The position numbers were made by a program, and so were the translations under genes. Positions 17,234 through 26,719 of a stretch of 64,000 nt of DNA are shown here, piece by piece. Numbering within the stretch: the first letter of the stretch is position 1; each line of letters begins with the position of its first letter. Under the pieces are notes generated by a model. That model was given only the letters and a program-made list of their open reading frames with translations. It was not told where the DNA came from and did no database searches. This DNA is from Ensifer sp. LC163 (GTDB lineage: Bacteria > Pseudomonadota > Alphaproteobacteria > Rhizobiales > Rhizobiaceae): assembly GCF_001695855.1 (NCBI RefSeq), contig NZ_MBSS01000020.1:1-64000 (forward strand). Direction: 5' to 3'.

Positions 17234-17242
17234 GAGGGTACC

Positions 17243-18178
17243 TTGATCCACTTCATCAGCAAGCGGCTGAAGCATTCCCTGGTCCTGTTGTTCATGGCGT
17301 CCGTGGTTTGCTTCACTCTCGTCGTGTCGGCGCCCGGCAATGTTGCCGTCCTGATTGCCGAACTGCGGGGAGCCGTCGCCACACCCGGTTATGTTGAACA
17401 AGTTGAAGAAGAGATAGGACTGAACAAGCCACTGCTGATGCGCTACGTGGATTGGCTGGGGGATGCCGTTCGCGGAGATTTCGGCATCTCCTACCGAACT
17501 GGTCAGGACGTCAGTGCGGATCTCGCAAACCGGATGCTCGTGACCGGAATCCTGATTGCGGGCTCGGCGGTGATCGCCACCCTCATCAGTCTGGCGCTTG
17601 GGTTCCTCGGTGCCTTCTGGCCCTACAAATTGCCGGACCGCGTTTCGCGCGGTCTGGCGCTCCTCGGTGCATCGACCCCGACCTTCTTCGTCGGTGCGCT
17701 GATGATCTACGCCTTCTCCGTCACCTTCCAGCTCCTGCCGTCCTTCGGTTTCGACGGCCCGAAGAGCTGGATCCTGCCATGGCTCACCATCGCGGTTCTC
17801 CCGGCGGCCGTTCTCAGTCGCGTCGTGCGGGTGGGACTCGAAGAAGCGATGACCAGCCCCTTCGTTCTGACCGCAAAGAGCAAGGGCCTCGGCCGCACCG
17901 CCATCCTCTTCCGCGAGGCGCTGCCCAACATCACGCCCATCTTCATCAACGCGCTTGGCACCCAGGTCGGCCTGATGACGGCGACCGCCATCATCGTCGA
18001 GCCGCTGTTCGCCTGGCAGGGTGTGGGCGACTACTTCCTCGCCGGCGTGCGCTTCCGCGACTTCATGGTGGTGCAGGCCTGCCTGCTCATCTTCCTCACG
18101 TTCTTCATCGTGGTGAACCTGATCGTCGATCTGGCAGTGCTGCTGACCGATCCGCGCATCCGTCGCCAATGGAGCTGA
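17243..18178 (+). CDS. ABC transporter permease (NikB/DppB type)
   Basis: 311 aa. TTG start at 17243 with AGGAGGG 5 bp upstream; no good ATG lies nearby. An N-terminal helix and periplasmic loop with EEIGLNKPLLMRYVDWL are followed by five helices. The conserved inner-membrane EAA loop is LEEAMTSPFVLTAKSKGLGR with FREALPNI after it. This permease pairs with the NikC-type partner downstream to form the channel. It starts 9 bp after the substrate-binding protein stop. Confidence 0.92.
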   Translation: MIHFISKRLKHSLVLLFMASVVCFTLVVSAPGNVAVLIAELRGAVATPGYVEQVEEEIGLNKPLLMRYVDWLGDAVRGDFGISYRTGQDVSADLANRMLVTGILIAGSAVIATLISLALGFLGAFWPYKLPDRVSRGLALLGASTPTFFVGALMIYAFSVTFQLLPSFGFDGPKSWILPWLTIAVLPAAVLSRVVRVGLEEAMTSPFVLTAKSKGLGRTAILFREALPNITPIFINALGTQVGLMTATAIIVEPLFAWQGVGDYFLAGVRFRDFMVVQACLLIFLTFFIVVNLIVDLAVLLTDPRIRRQWS

Positions 18179-18180
18179 TC

Positions 18181-19077
18181 ATGAACATGCTCAATCCCAT
18201 CCTGGCCCGATTGAACAAGATGCCGCGCGCGGCACTGATCACCATCGGCCTCTTCGTTGCCCTCGGAACCTTCGCGCCCTGGCTGGCGCCTCAGGACCCG
18301 AGCACCCAGAACTTGCTCGATGCCGGTCTCGGCCCTTCTGCTGCGCACTGGCTCGGGACCGACCACCTCGGGCGCGACACTTTCAGTCGCTTGATCATCG
18401 CAGCGAACACTTCGCTTGTCAGCGTCGGTTCGGTTCTCGGCGTCGCCATGACCATCGGCATCCTGCTCGGGACGATCGCCGGCTATCATCGGGGTTGGGT
18501 CGACGACCTCCTGATGCGCGTCGTCGATGTCGGCCTGTCCGTGCCGAGCCTGATCATCTCGCTGGCGGTTATCGGCATTGTGGGTCCCGGGTACTGGACG
18601 ATGGTGCTGGCGCTGGCGCTTGCCTGGTGGCCGATGAGCGGCCGCATCAGCCGGGCGGTCGCCGTCAGCATCATGAGCAAGCCGCATATCGAGGCTCTGC
18701 GGGTGCTCGGCGCCAGCCCCTGGCGCATTTACTTCGGCCACCTTCTGCCGGGCACCATCGGTTCGGTGATGGTCTATGCGACGGCGGATGCCGGCACGGC
18801 CGCACTCGCGGTCGCGACCTTGAGCTTCCTTGGCCTGGGTATCCAGCCGCCGACGCCGGAGTGGGGGCAGATGCTGGTGGATGCGCTGCCCTATCTCGAA
18901 TCCGACCCGCGTCAGGTTCTGCTGCCGGGCTTTGCTCTCACCATGGCCGTCATCGGCTTCAACACGCTTGGCGAGTCGATCGCGCTCAACCGTATTCCGA
19001 AACCGCTCACAAGGCGCATGCTCGCGATGCGTCGCGCCGAGGTCGCAAGCTGGAGCAAGGAGAAATCCGATGCATGA
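18181..19077 (+). CDS. ABC transporter permease (NikC/DppC type)
   Basis: 298 aa. The N-terminal helix is followed by the DppC-type HWLGTDHLGRDTFSRLI motif. The EAA loop is HIEALRVLGASPWRIYFGHLLP, and the C terminus carries LSFLGLGIQPPTPEWGQML, both signatures of this permease class. The ATG at 18181 is 2 bp after the NikB stop. Its own stop overlaps the start of the first ATPase gene (19070). Inner membrane partner of the 17243 permease. Confidence 0.92.
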   Translation: MNMLNPILARLNKMPRAALITIGLFVALGTFAPWLAPQDPSTQNLLDAGLGPSAAHWLGTDHLGRDTFSRLIIAANTSLVSVGSVLGVAMTIGILLGTIAGYHRGWVDDLLMRVVDVGLSVPSLIISLAVIGIVGPGYWTMVLALALAWWPMSGRISRAVAVSIMSKPHIEALRVLGASPWRIYFGHLLPGTIGSVMVYATADAGTAALAVATLSFLGLGIQPPTPEWGQMLVDALPYLESDPRQVLLPGFALTMAVIGFNTLGESIALNRIPKPLTRRMLAMRRAEVASWSKEKSDA

Positions 19078-20065
19078 CCAACCGCTCCTTGATGTCAGCA
19101 ACCTGACGGTCAACTTGCTGACCGCGAAATCGGCGGTCCGTCCCGTCGACGGTGTCAGCTATTCGGTCCGACAGGGCGAATGTCTCGCCATCGTCGGCGA
19201 AAGCGGCAGTGGCAAGACGGTGATGAACTTCGCGCCGCTCGGCCTGATGCCAACCGGCGTGACGACGATGCTGTCCGGCTCCGTCAAGCTCGAGGGGCGG
19301 GAGCTGATCGGCCTGCCCGAGGCCGAGATCCAGAAGCTGCGCGGCAAGTCCGTCGGCTTCATCTTCCAGGACCCGATGAGCGCGCTCAACCCGGTGCGCC
19401 GGATCGGCCGGCAGATTGCCGAGATGGCCGAACTGCATCTGAACATGACGTCCAAAGCGGCGGAAGCGCGCGCGCTCGAACTCGTGAAACTCGTCGGCAT
19501 CTCCGATCCCGCGGCACGGCTTCGGCAATACCCGCATGAGCTCTCCGGCGGTCTGAGACAACGCATCGTCATTGCCATTGCGCTTGCCGGCGAGCCGAAG
19601 CTCCTGATCGCCGACGAGCCGACGACCGCGCTCGATGTCACGGTTCAGGCGCAGATCCTGCGGCTGCTGAAGGACGTGCAACGCCGGCTGAACATGGCGA
19701 TGGTGCTGATCACGCACGACATGGGCGTGGTCGCGGGTGCTGCCGACAACATCGTCGTCATGTATGCGGCGCGTGCCGCAGAATGCGGCCCGGTGGACAA
19801 GGTTCTGGTCAGTCCACGTCACCCCTACACCAGGGGTCTGATCAACGCGATCCCGAGGCGAGAGGACCCAATCGGTTTGGAGTTCCGGGGGCTTCCCGGC
19901 ATCCCGCCGACGCTTGGTGCGCCGATCAAAGGCTGTGCCCTTGCGCCGCGCTGCGAGTTGGCCGTCCCGGCATGCGGCAACAGCCGCCCACCGCTCGTCC
20001 GGTCGGACGACAGCGCCGTTCTCGTGGCTTGCCCCGTCGTCAATCAAGGAAAGGCTGCCGCATGA
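19070..20065 (+). CDS. ABC transporter ATPase (NikD/DppD type)
   Basis: 331 aa. Walker A is GESGSGKT, the signature loop is ELSGGLRQR, Walker B is LLIADEPTTALD and the H-loop is ITHDMG. The C-terminal oligopeptide-transporter extension with the CALAPRCELAVPAC cysteine cluster is present, as in DppD proteins that carry an iron-sulfur site. Starts inside the last codons of the permease gene and overlaps the next ATPase by 4 bp. Energises import together with the partner at 20062. Confidence 0.93.
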   Translation: MHDQPLLDVSNLTVNLLTAKSAVRPVDGVSYSVRQGECLAIVGESGSGKTVMNFAPLGLMPTGVTTMLSGSVKLEGRELIGLPEAEIQKLRGKSVGFIFQDPMSALNPVRRIGRQIAEMAELHLNMTSKAAEARALELVKLVGISDPAARLRQYPHELSGGLRQRIVIAIALAGEPKLLIADEPTTALDVTVQAQILRLLKDVQRRLNMAMVLITHDMGVVAGAADNIVVMYAARAAECGPVDKVLVSPRHPYTRGLINAIPRREDPIGLEFRGLPGIPPTLGAPIKGCALAPRCELAVPACGNSRPPLVRSDDSAVLVACPVVNQGKAAA

Positions 20066-21078
20066 CACAAGCACCCGTTCTCAAAGTCGAAAACCTCCAG
20101 ACGCGCTTCAAGAGCGTTCAGCGGGGCAAGTATGTGCATGCCGTCGACGATGTCTCGATCGAGCTCTATCCGGGCGAAATCGTCGGCCTGGTCGGCGAAT
20201 CCGGCTGCGGCAAGTCGACCCTCGGCCGCACCATCGTCGGGCTCGAGAAGGCGACGAGCGGCCGCGTGCTGCTCGACGGTGTCGACCTCACCACTCTGTC
20301 CGGAGCCGCCCTGCGCGACAGCCGCCGGGCGCTGCAGTACGTCTTCCAGGATCCCTATTCGTCCCTCAACGACCGCCAGACGGTGGGCGAAGCGCTCGAC
20401 GAAGCGCTGGTGATCGCCGGCACCCGGTCACCCGAGGAGCGCGATCGTCGCACGAAGGAATTGCTGGATCAGGTGGGCCTCGCCTCCGTGGTCAGGGAGC
20501 GTCACACGCGCGAGCTTTCGGGCGGTCAGCGTCAGCGCGTGGCGATTGCGCGATCGCTCGCCGTGAACCCGCGGGTGTTGATCTGCGATGAACCGGTGAG
20601 CGCGCTCGATCTTTCGATCCGTGCGCAGGTGATGAACCTCTTCCTGCGGCTGCAGAAGGATCTCGGCGTCGCGTGCCTGTTCATTGCCCACGATCTTGCC
20701 CTGGTGCGGCAGGCGGCATCGCGCGTCTACGTCATGTATCTCGGCAAGCTCGTCGAGCATGGTCCGTCGCAGGAGCTTTACGACCGCCCGAGCCATCCCT
20801 ATTCGCAGATGCTCTTGGCTTCGGCGCCCGAGGTGGATCCACGGATCGAAAAGAACCGCCGAGGGCCGTTGATGATCGGAGAGGTGCCGAGCCCGACCAA
20901 CCCGCCCTCCGGCTGCCGATTCCGAACCCGCTGCCCACTTGCGGTCGACGATTGCGCCAAGGCGTTGCCGCCAGCCCACGTGCTTTCGCCGGGACATACG
21001 GCGGCCTGCACCTTCGCAGCGGACCTTCATCGCGGCAAGCGGTCGGCGCTCCTTCAACAGGAGGTGTCGGCTGCCTAG
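20062..21078 (+). CDS. ABC transporter ATPase (NikE/DppF type)
   Basis: 338 aa. Walker A GESGCGKS, signature loop ELSGGQRQR, Walker B VLICDEPVSALD and switch His in IAHDLA are all intact. The C-terminal extension PPSGCRFRTRCPLAVDDC is the DppF-type cysteine region. The ATG overlaps the upstream ATPase stop (ATGA). It is the last gene of the operon; a terminator lies about 120 bp downstream. Confidence 0.93.
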   Translation: MTQAPVLKVENLQTRFKSVQRGKYVHAVDDVSIELYPGEIVGLVGESGCGKSTLGRTIVGLEKATSGRVLLDGVDLTTLSGAALRDSRRALQYVFQDPYSSLNDRQTVGEALDEALVIAGTRSPEERDRRTKELLDQVGLASVVRERHTRELSGGQRQRVAIARSLAVNPRVLICDEPVSALDLSIRAQVMNLFLRLQKDLGVACLFIAHDLALVRQAASRVYVMYLGKLVEHGPSQELYDRPSHPYSQMLLASAPEVDPRIEKNRRGPLMIGEVPSPTNPPSGCRFRTRCPLAVDDCAKALPPAHVLSPGHTAACTFAADLHRGKRSALLQQEVSAA

Positions 21079-21201
21079 TGTTGGAAGCGCCGGCTCATGG
21101 ATAGGCAAGGCAACCTCTCGGCGGCGCTTCGCTCGCCCAGGTGGACGCCTTCGCAGAAGCCCCAGATTCCCTCGCATCCTTCAAGCTGGGGATGCGCACC
21201 T

Positions 21202-21228
21202 GCCCCGCCTTCGAGCGGGGCTCTTTTT
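21202..21228 (+). terminator. Rho-independent terminator of the ABC importer operon
   Basis: The hairpin GCCCCGC / GCGGGGC (21202-21208 and 21215-21221) is followed by TCTTTTT. It lies 123 bp after the last ATPase gene. Confidence 0.85.
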
Positions 21229-21578
21229 CAAAGGGTCTGATCTCGCGCTTTTCTACGATATGTTTCCTTAACTCAGAGCCGATTTAAGAACAGGCGATGG
21301 GTAAAACTGTGAGCTTAGCAGCTCAAATTGGCCTGGAGCGTCGTTGCGTGACCTCAGCCCCGCTTAACATGCCACGGACCATAGGAGAGTCTTATGAATC
21401 CTGCGGTAGAAAAATGCGCGCGCTCAACCACACGTAATGGTCTGGCATCGAATGGATTGCACAAAGTCGAGCTACCCCCAACCGGTCGTCCGGAAGCCAG
21501 GTCCGTTTCGAATCGCCCCAGAAATGAATCCTTGCTCGCAATTGTTGACAACGGTGTGCCAATCCTTTCCAAGGATTC

Positions 21579-21720
21579 ATGGACACCACACACGAGATGA
21601 TGACCGCCCTCAGGGCCGGCCGCGCCCTGCTGGGACTGAGCCAGGGGGAGCTGGCGGCGCTTGCCGGCGTCAGCCGCCAGGTCGTCGTCAGAATCGAGAA
21701 GTGCGAGGGCAACGTTCCCT
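21579..21720 (+). pseudogene. XRE-type helix-turn-helix gene, truncated
   Basis: An ATG at 21579 with AAGGA 7 bp upstream opens a frame that reads as an XRE DNA-binding domain for about 47 residues (MTALRAGRALLGLSQGELAA, then LAGVSRQVVVRIEK). Just after GNVP the sequence stops resembling the family and becomes the antisense of the neighbouring integrase relic. The frame continues to 21797, but those residues look meaningless. The gene was cut by a deletion or rearrangement near 21720. Such regulators are typical of integrative elements. Confidence 0.7.
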
Positions 21721-21829
21721 GCCGCTGCCCAAGCTGGATCAGCGCACGGGCGAACGGCCCGTACGGGTACGGTGTGCGCGCTGCCACTGTTGTGTAGGCT
21801 TTTATTTCAAGAAAGCCGAAATGCCTCGA

Positions 21830-22499
21830 CCGGGTGGTGTTCGGAAGAACCATCCGCGTTGGCGTAAGGGTGGCAATAGGATTGCCCTTGAGCCCAATGA
21901 CATCGCGTCGGTGCGGAAGCATCGACCATTCGAAGAAGGTTCGCAGGCGCTTCAGGCACTCCTGTGCCTGCCTCTTTGCACCCCTGCTTTTCATCGCTGT
22001 TATCAAGAAGCTCACATCGGCGTCGGTGACATCCGAGATGGGCTTCAACATCCAGGGGTTACGATTGGGGTTGGGAAGGTTCCGCCGGATGTCGCCGACC
22101 ACCCTTTCTGTGGTTCTGTTCCGTTCCCGGGTCGGCAGCTAGGCTATGTAATCCTCCATGACGGAGGCAAAAGTGCTTCTGCGGCGAAGAACCTCCTCGT
22201 CCCGCCTTCTGGCCTCCTCGATAGCCGGATCGACGCCGAGGCGGACCTGCTCGTTCCAGTGGTCAGCTATCGCGCGCGCCTCCGCCGTCGAGACGGTTGG
22301 AAACTTGCCGATTGGACGCCGCGAAGGGTTCGGCGATGCGCCGAAGCGGGCCAGCAGGGTGAAGGTCTTGCTCCTGGAGCCGATGCGGATCACAAGGTTC
22401 TCGATGGAGGCATCTTTGATCTCGTAGCGATCTTCCGCCGATGCCGCGAAAGGCAGCTTGGCGACGATGGTGTCATTGAGGTGTCGTCTTTTGCATCAT
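21830..22499 (-). pseudogene. Tyrosine recombinase (integrase) relic, second copy
   Basis: Read on the minus strand from about 22499, the pieces KLPFAASAEDRYEIKDASIE, then IRIGSRSKTFTLLARFG and STAEARAIADHWNEQVRLGV, are the arm-type DNA-binding (DUF4102-like) N terminus of a phage-type integrase. A frameshift occurs right after the start codons, a stop (TAG) at 22139-22141 ends the arm domain, and the frame resumes with DIRRNLPNPNRN, AMKSRGAKRQAQECLKRLRT and FFEW, the core-binding helices. The catalytic domain with the R-H-R-Y residues is absent, lost at the same junction that truncates the XRE gene. Confidence 0.75.
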
Positions 22500-22738
22500 T
22501 TATCCCCTTTGAACTTGCGGGCAATCAGTCGCCTCGCGCGCTTGCTCTTTATTGCCGTGACCATCGAGGTCACGCCTCGGTCGGTGACCTTCGGAACCGT
22601 CATGGACAACCACCTCTCGGAGTTGAGGAACTCCCGCTGGATGTCGCGGACCATCGCGTCCGCAGACCTGTCCCGCTTCCGGGTGGGGAGTCGGGCGAGG
22701 TAGTCCTGCATCACGGAGGCGAAGGCGCTTCAGGCCAA
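22496..22738 (-). pseudogene. Tyrosine recombinase relic, first copy
   Basis: A short minus-strand segment reads FASVMQDYLARLPTRKRDRS, then VRDIQREFLNSERWLSM and TAIKSKRARR. It aligns with the core-binding part of the second integrase relic (VMEDY, LPTRER, DIRR, AMKSRGAKR). It ends in TGA that overlaps the ATG pair of that second copy. Both the arm domain and catalytic domain are gone. Two different integrases seem to have stood in tandem, as often seen in integrase clusters. Confidence 0.65.
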
Positions 22739-22846
22739 TGCGGCGATTGCCAAACGCCGTCGCTCACGGACTACAGCGTCCCCGATTTCGAGGTGCGCGC
22801 CGGCCCCGTTCCGGCGCATGCCGCCTATCCCGGTTGCCGCCCGAGG

Positions 22847-24763
22847 TCAGAAGCTGACAGAAAGTTCGATCTTGCCGTCCCACACGTCGAGGTCGTTCTG
22901 GCCAAAACTCAGGTAGCCGGCACTCGCCTCCAGTTGCAGCGCCTCGGATAGCAGCATACGGACGCCGGACCGCAGCGAGAAGGACCACGGCGAAGGCGTG
23001 GCAAGTGACAGATCGCCAGTGAGTATCCGCCCGTCATTCGGTCTCTCGAACTCGTACTTGGCGCCGACCTCCGCGAAAGCCATGAACGGCGTGCCGTCGG
23101 GCGTTTCCATGATGCGGCTGACCTCGGTCGTTGCTTCCAGATAGCCGTAGTTGAAGCTCTCCTCCGGCAGTTCGACGCTGACCGGAAGGCTCAGAATATC
23201 CCCGTTGAGATCATAGGCATCATTGACGATGTGGGAGAAGGAGACCGTCGCCTTCGGCCGGATGAAGTATTCGTCCACCTTGTATTGGCCGTGCAGGTTC
23301 AGTTGAGCCGAGTACCGATCGGTATCATAGCTGCCGTCGAGGACGCTCAATTCCATATCATTGTTGTAGTGGCCGTAGGTCAGCGACGTATCCACAGCCC
23401 ACTGCGGTGAAAGCCGAACGGCAACATAGGGCCCAACGCTGAAGCCGTCGGTATCGACCTTCAGGTCGCCGCCGAAACCGTCGCTGTCGCTGGTTTCCAA
23501 CGAGAATGTAATGCCGGCGACGACATTTTCGCCGAACCGGCGGTCGAGCGAGAACGTCACATTCTGGAGGTTGGTATCGAGGTCGAGGCCATACCGCTCG
23601 TCCGAGATGCCAAGAGCGCGGCCTCCCATCCGGAAATTCCAGAGCGCTTGCTGGCCGAACTGACGGCCCTCGGTCAATGGTACCTGGTTTGCCAGCGCCT
23701 GACGTTGTTGCTCGAACGCGATCAGGATCTCCTGTGAACAGATCGGCAGGTCGCGTTCCTTCGGCCTATCGCCGGGCGCCGATGATCGTGGATCGATACA
23801 ATAGTAGACCGGTTGGCCAGCCGCCGTCCGAGCGCCCCTGTGCGCGGCACTCAATTCCGTCCCCGGCCTGACAATGATGATTGGTGGTGGCATTACCACC
23901 CCGGGCCCAGGGAGCGTGCCAATGGGTGGCGTTACGCCTCCCGGCAGCGTCCCGATGGGTGGGGTCACGCCGCCTGGCAGTGTGCCGATCGGTGGCGTCA
24001 CGCCTCCCGGCAACGTCCCGATGGGTGGGGTCACGCCGCCGGGCAGTGTGCCGATGGGCGGGGTCACGCCTCCCGGCAACGTCCCGATGGGCGGGGTCAC
24101 GCCGCCTGGCAGTGTGCCGATCGGTGGCGTTACACCGCCCGGCAACGTCCCGATGGGCGGGGTCACGCCGCCCGGCAGCGTGCCGATCGGTGGCGTTACG
24201 CCACCCGGCAACGTCCCGATGGGCGGGGTCACGCCGCCGGGCAGTGTGCCGATCGGTGGCGTTACACCGCCCGGCAACGTCCCGATGGGCGGGGTCACGC
24301 CGCCCGGCAATGTTCCAATCGGCGGTGCGAAATCGGGAAACAGGTTGCCGATCGGCGGAACGACGCGGCCCGGCAGAACGACAGCCGGGTTGCCGGCCAG
24401 GGGAGGGAGCCTGAAATCGCGTTCCTGGTTCTGTGTGTCGAGCAGACAGGGCTTGTTGTCGCCCATGCTGTAGAGCTTGTGGGTGCCGCCATTGCCGCTC
24501 GAGACAAAGGGCGAGAGTGACAGGTGAAGGCCACGGCGGGTCTTGGACCAGGTGTCGACGGTCTGATTGCCTTGCGCGGCTTCCAGGCTGAACGACCCGG
24601 CAGACGTGCCGGAAAGCCACACGGAGTTCGACCCGTTTTTGATGTTGCCCAGGTAGGCAAGGCCGCCATTGGCGTCACAGTTCGCCGCAACGGCAGGCAC
24701 GGCGCTGCCGAAGAGGCACAAACCAACGAGCAAGGCCCTTGACGTCGGAGCACACAGAAACAT
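22847..24763 (-). CDS. Autotransporter with 33-bp Pro-rich tandem repeats
   Basis: 638 aa, secreted outer-membrane autotransporter. The signal peptide (residues 1-26) ends in AVPAVA. A small Cys-containing beta domain follows (WLSGTSAGSFSLEAAQG). Residues about 146-284 hold 13 copies of PPIGTLPGGVT, a stiff Pro-rich stalk. The C-terminal ~290 residues are an autotransporter barrel with alternating strands and a terminal Phe (KIELSVSF). ATG 24763 is chosen because it starts the signal peptide and has GTGGGG upstream. A candidate regulatory dyad lies 75 bp upstream. The passenger is too small for an enzyme; adhesion or surface display is inferred. Confidence 0.9.
   Translation of the reverse strand: MFLCAPTSRALLVGLCLFGSAVPAVAANCDANGGLAYLGNIKNGSNSVWLSGTSAGSFSLEAAQGNQTVDTWSKTRRGLHLSLSPFVSSGNGGTHKLYSMGDNKPCLLDTQNQERDFRLPPLAGNPAVVLPGRVVPPIGNLFPDFAPPIGTLPGGVTPPIGTLPGGVTPPIGTLPGGVTPPIGTLPGGVTPPIGTLPGGVTPPIGTLPGGVTPPIGTLPGGVTPPIGTLPGGVTPPIGTLPGGVTPPIGTLPGGVTPPIGTLPGGVTPPIGTLPGGVTPPIGTLPGPGVVMPPPIIIVRPGTELSAAHRGARTAAGQPVYYCIDPRSSAPGDRPKERDLPICSQEILIAFEQQRQALANQVPLTEGRQFGQQALWNFRMGGRALGISDERYGLDLDTNLQNVTFSLDRRFGENVVAGITFSLETSDSDGFGGDLKVDTDGFSVGPYVAVRLSPQWAVDTSLTYGHYNNDMELSVLDGSYDTDRYSAQLNLHGQYKVDEYFIRPKATVSFSHIVNDAYDLNGDILSLPVSVELPEESFNYGYLEATTEVSRIMETPDGTPFMAFAEVGAKYEFERPNDGRILTGDLSLATPSPWSFSLRSGVRMLLSEALQLEASAGYLSFGQNDLDVWDGKIELSVSF
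23910..24326. repeat. 33-bp tandem repeat array (13 units) inside the autotransporter gene
   Basis: The period is 33 bp (11 codons) with 12 full units and one degenerate unit. Neighbouring units alternate between two sequence variants through most of the array (GTGCCGATCGGTGGCGT type and GTCCCGATGGGCGGGGT type), giving a 66-bp higher-order period. This suggests expansion by duplication of unit pairs. The multiple-of-three period keeps the reading frame after unit loss or gain. Confidence 0.95.
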
Positions 24764-25390
24764 GGTCGAATTCCCCACAGTTACCATCCTTTGTCGAGTC
24801 GGCAGCCGACACAAAATAGCAGTCTTGCGGAGGGCCAATTGCGCACGGTTGGGCAATTCACGGTTGCGACCCTCCAGATGACGCACATGCCAAGGCAGTA
24901 TATTTCGTCGCGCCGTAGCGGCCAGCCGATGGCGAAACGCGCTACAACTGAGGTCCTCGCACCTGCGCCGGGCTGACAAATCGGCGCCGATCGCGCCCAG
25001 CTCCACAGCACGCGCCGGCCAATCCGTGCAACAGGCATAGATCCAGAAGCGAGCCCATCGCCGGCGATGATAGGGACGGCGTGCAATGCTATTGCCCCCA
25101 CAACAACCATTGCTCGCAATGGTGGCAGGGGGCATTCGCCCCAGTCAACCGGGCAAAGGTAGGGGAAATTGTTCTTGAGCATGAGATGGGGAAGAGAAAC
25201 TGGCCCCCGTCGAAAGAAAACGGAGGTTTGTTGAAGAAAGATGTTGCCACGCAAATGCCGGTGAGAAATATAGCTCGGTCTCCACGGGGGGATTGATCGT
25301 TGCTCAATGCAAGATACATCGTCATCAACCCTTCATATGACCGCGCTCAAGTGGCGCCGTGTTTCGATCTTGTTTCCCGGAAAGATGTGA
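24764..25390. other. Intergenic region between autotransporter and lipoprotein genes
   Basis: Both neighbours read outward, so this gap holds two promoters. The dyad at 24837-24858 is the clearest element. Short palindromes with GCAAT/ATTGC arms also occur at 25083-25095 and 25109-25120. No ORF here has convincing codon use or similarity. Confidence 0.6.
24837..24858. promoter_or_regulatory. Shared dyad, copy 1 (autotransporter promoter)
   Basis: AATTGC-GCACGGTTGG-GCAATT, an inverted repeat with 6-bp arms and a 10-bp centre; the inner CA and TG are also symmetric. It lies 75-95 bp upstream of the autotransporter start. The same pattern occurs at 30690 and 33051. Spacing and symmetry fit a Crp/Fnr-family site. 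Confidence 0.65.
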
Positions 25391-26641
25391 ATGTTTAACA
25401 GGACGCCGCGCAAAGAAGCCTTCCGAGTTGCAAGACGGGGAGGAGCATTGGCCTTGCTCTTCGTTCTGGCCGGCTGCGGTGGACAACCGAAAGGCGTCAT
25501 GACGCCAGTGGCGCTGGCGAAACCCGGCACCACGTCCGAGGTTGATATGCTGGTGGCAACGACACGCGAGCCTTCCGGCGATCCGGCGACCCTGTTTTCC
25601 GGCGAGCGCAGCGCGACGCCGCACCTGACCGACGTGGCGGTGTCGATCCCACAGCGCCGTGAGCCCGGCACCGTGCAATGGCCGCGACGGCTGCCGCCGA
25701 ATCCGGAGACCGACTTCGCCGTGACGCGTGTGAGCGAAGTGCCCTCGCCGGCGGCGGCCCATGGGTGGTTCCGTCAGCACACGGTCGACGGCCACGTGTT
25801 GCTGTTCGTGCACGGCTTCAACAACCGCTATGAGGACTCGGTCTTCCGGCTGGCGCAGATCGTGCATGATTCCGGTGCGCAGACGACGCCGATCCTGTTT
25901 ACCTGGCCGTCCCGCGCCAGCGTGCTCGCCTACAACTACGACAAGGAAAGCACCAACTACTCGAGGACCGCACTCGAAAACACCTTGCGCACCCTGGCGA
26001 ATGCGCCGGATGTGAAGGACGTGACCATCCTCGCCCATTCGATGGGAACGTGGCTGACGATGGAATCGCTGCGGCAAATGGGCATTCGCGACGGGCGCAT
26101 CGCGCCGAAGATCCAGAATGTCATTCTCGCCTCGCCCGATATCGACCTCGACGTCTTCGCCAAACAATGGGTGGACATGGGCAAGAAGCGGCCGAAATTC
26201 ACGATTTTCGTATCGCAGGACGACCGCGCCTTGGCTGTCTCCAGTCTTATCTCCGGCGATGTCTCGCGCCTGGGAGCGGTCGACCCGTCGGCGGAACCCT
26301 ATCGCACGCAGCTCGAACGCGCCGGCATCACGGCGATCGACCTCACCAAGGTCAAGACGGAAGACAGCCTGCATCATGGCAAATTCGCCGAGAGCCCGCA
26401 GATCGTCCAACTGATCGGTCAGCGCCTCGTGAAGGGTCAGACGCTGACCGATTCGGACGTCTCGCTCGGCGATGGCATCACAGCCGTCGTCGCCGGCGCG
26501 GCCAAGAATGTTGGCACGGTCGCAGCGGTCACCATTAGCGCGCCGGTGAAAATTCTCGAACAGCCGACGCTGCATAGGAAAAAGCCGAAGCTGGATGAAA
26601 CTCTGGCGAGCGGCAGCCAGGCGGACGGTGCCCCGAATTAA
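25391..26641 (+). CDS. Lipoprotein alpha/beta hydrolase (DUF900 family)
   Basis: 416 aa. A lipobox LAGC puts the lipidated Cys at residue 29, so the protein is an envelope lipoprotein. The DUF900 alpha/beta-hydrolase core follows: [20 protein letters not shown] with the oxyanion-side HGFN, a FTWPSRA motif, and the nucleophile elbow ILAHSMGTW (Ser near residue 217). Asp ([10 protein letters not shown]) and a late His (SLHHGKF) complete the triad. Substrate unknown; family members are often called esterases or lipases. It opens the envelope cluster on the plus strand. Confidence 0.88.
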   Translation: MFNRTPRKEAFRVARRGGALALLFVLAGCGGQPKGVMTPVALAKPGTTSEVDMLVATTREPSGDPATLFSGERSATPHLTDVAVSIPQRREPGTVQWPRRLPPNPETDFAVTRVSEVPSPAAAHGWFRQHTVDGHVLLFVHGFNNRYEDSVFRLAQIVHDSGAQTTPILFTWPSRASVLAYNYDKESTNYSRTALENTLRTLANAPDVKDVTILAHSMGTWLTMESLRQMGIRDGRIAPKIQNVILASPDIDLDVFAKQWVDMGKKRPKFTIFVSQDDRALAVSSLISGDVSRLGAVDPSAEPYRTQLERAGITAIDLTKVKTEDSLHHGKFAESPQIVQLIGQRLVKGQTLTDSDVSLGDGITAVVAGAAKNVGTVAAVTISAPVKILEQPTLHRKKPKLDETLASGSQADGAPN

Positions 26642-26719
26642 GCGCCTTGCATGTTCCGGTTCTAAGGCGACGTACCGGCCGATCGCCGAATGCACCGGAA
26701 GCCGATATGGCTCGTCGTC

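Noticed and set aside
16619-18169. 516-codon open frame on the minus strand
   Set aside because: Lies opposite the substrate-binding and permease genes of the ABC importer; no family features.
23910-24326. CRISPR-like regular repeat spacing
   Set aside because: The units are contiguous 33-bp repeats without unique spacers, encode a Pro-rich protein segment and lie inside an autotransporter gene.
25300-25312. TTGC-N5-GCAA palindrome upstream of the lipoprotein hydrolase as a fourth regulatory dyad
   Set aside because: The arms resemble the shared dyad but the spacing is 5 instead of 10 and the inner CA/TG pair is missing.
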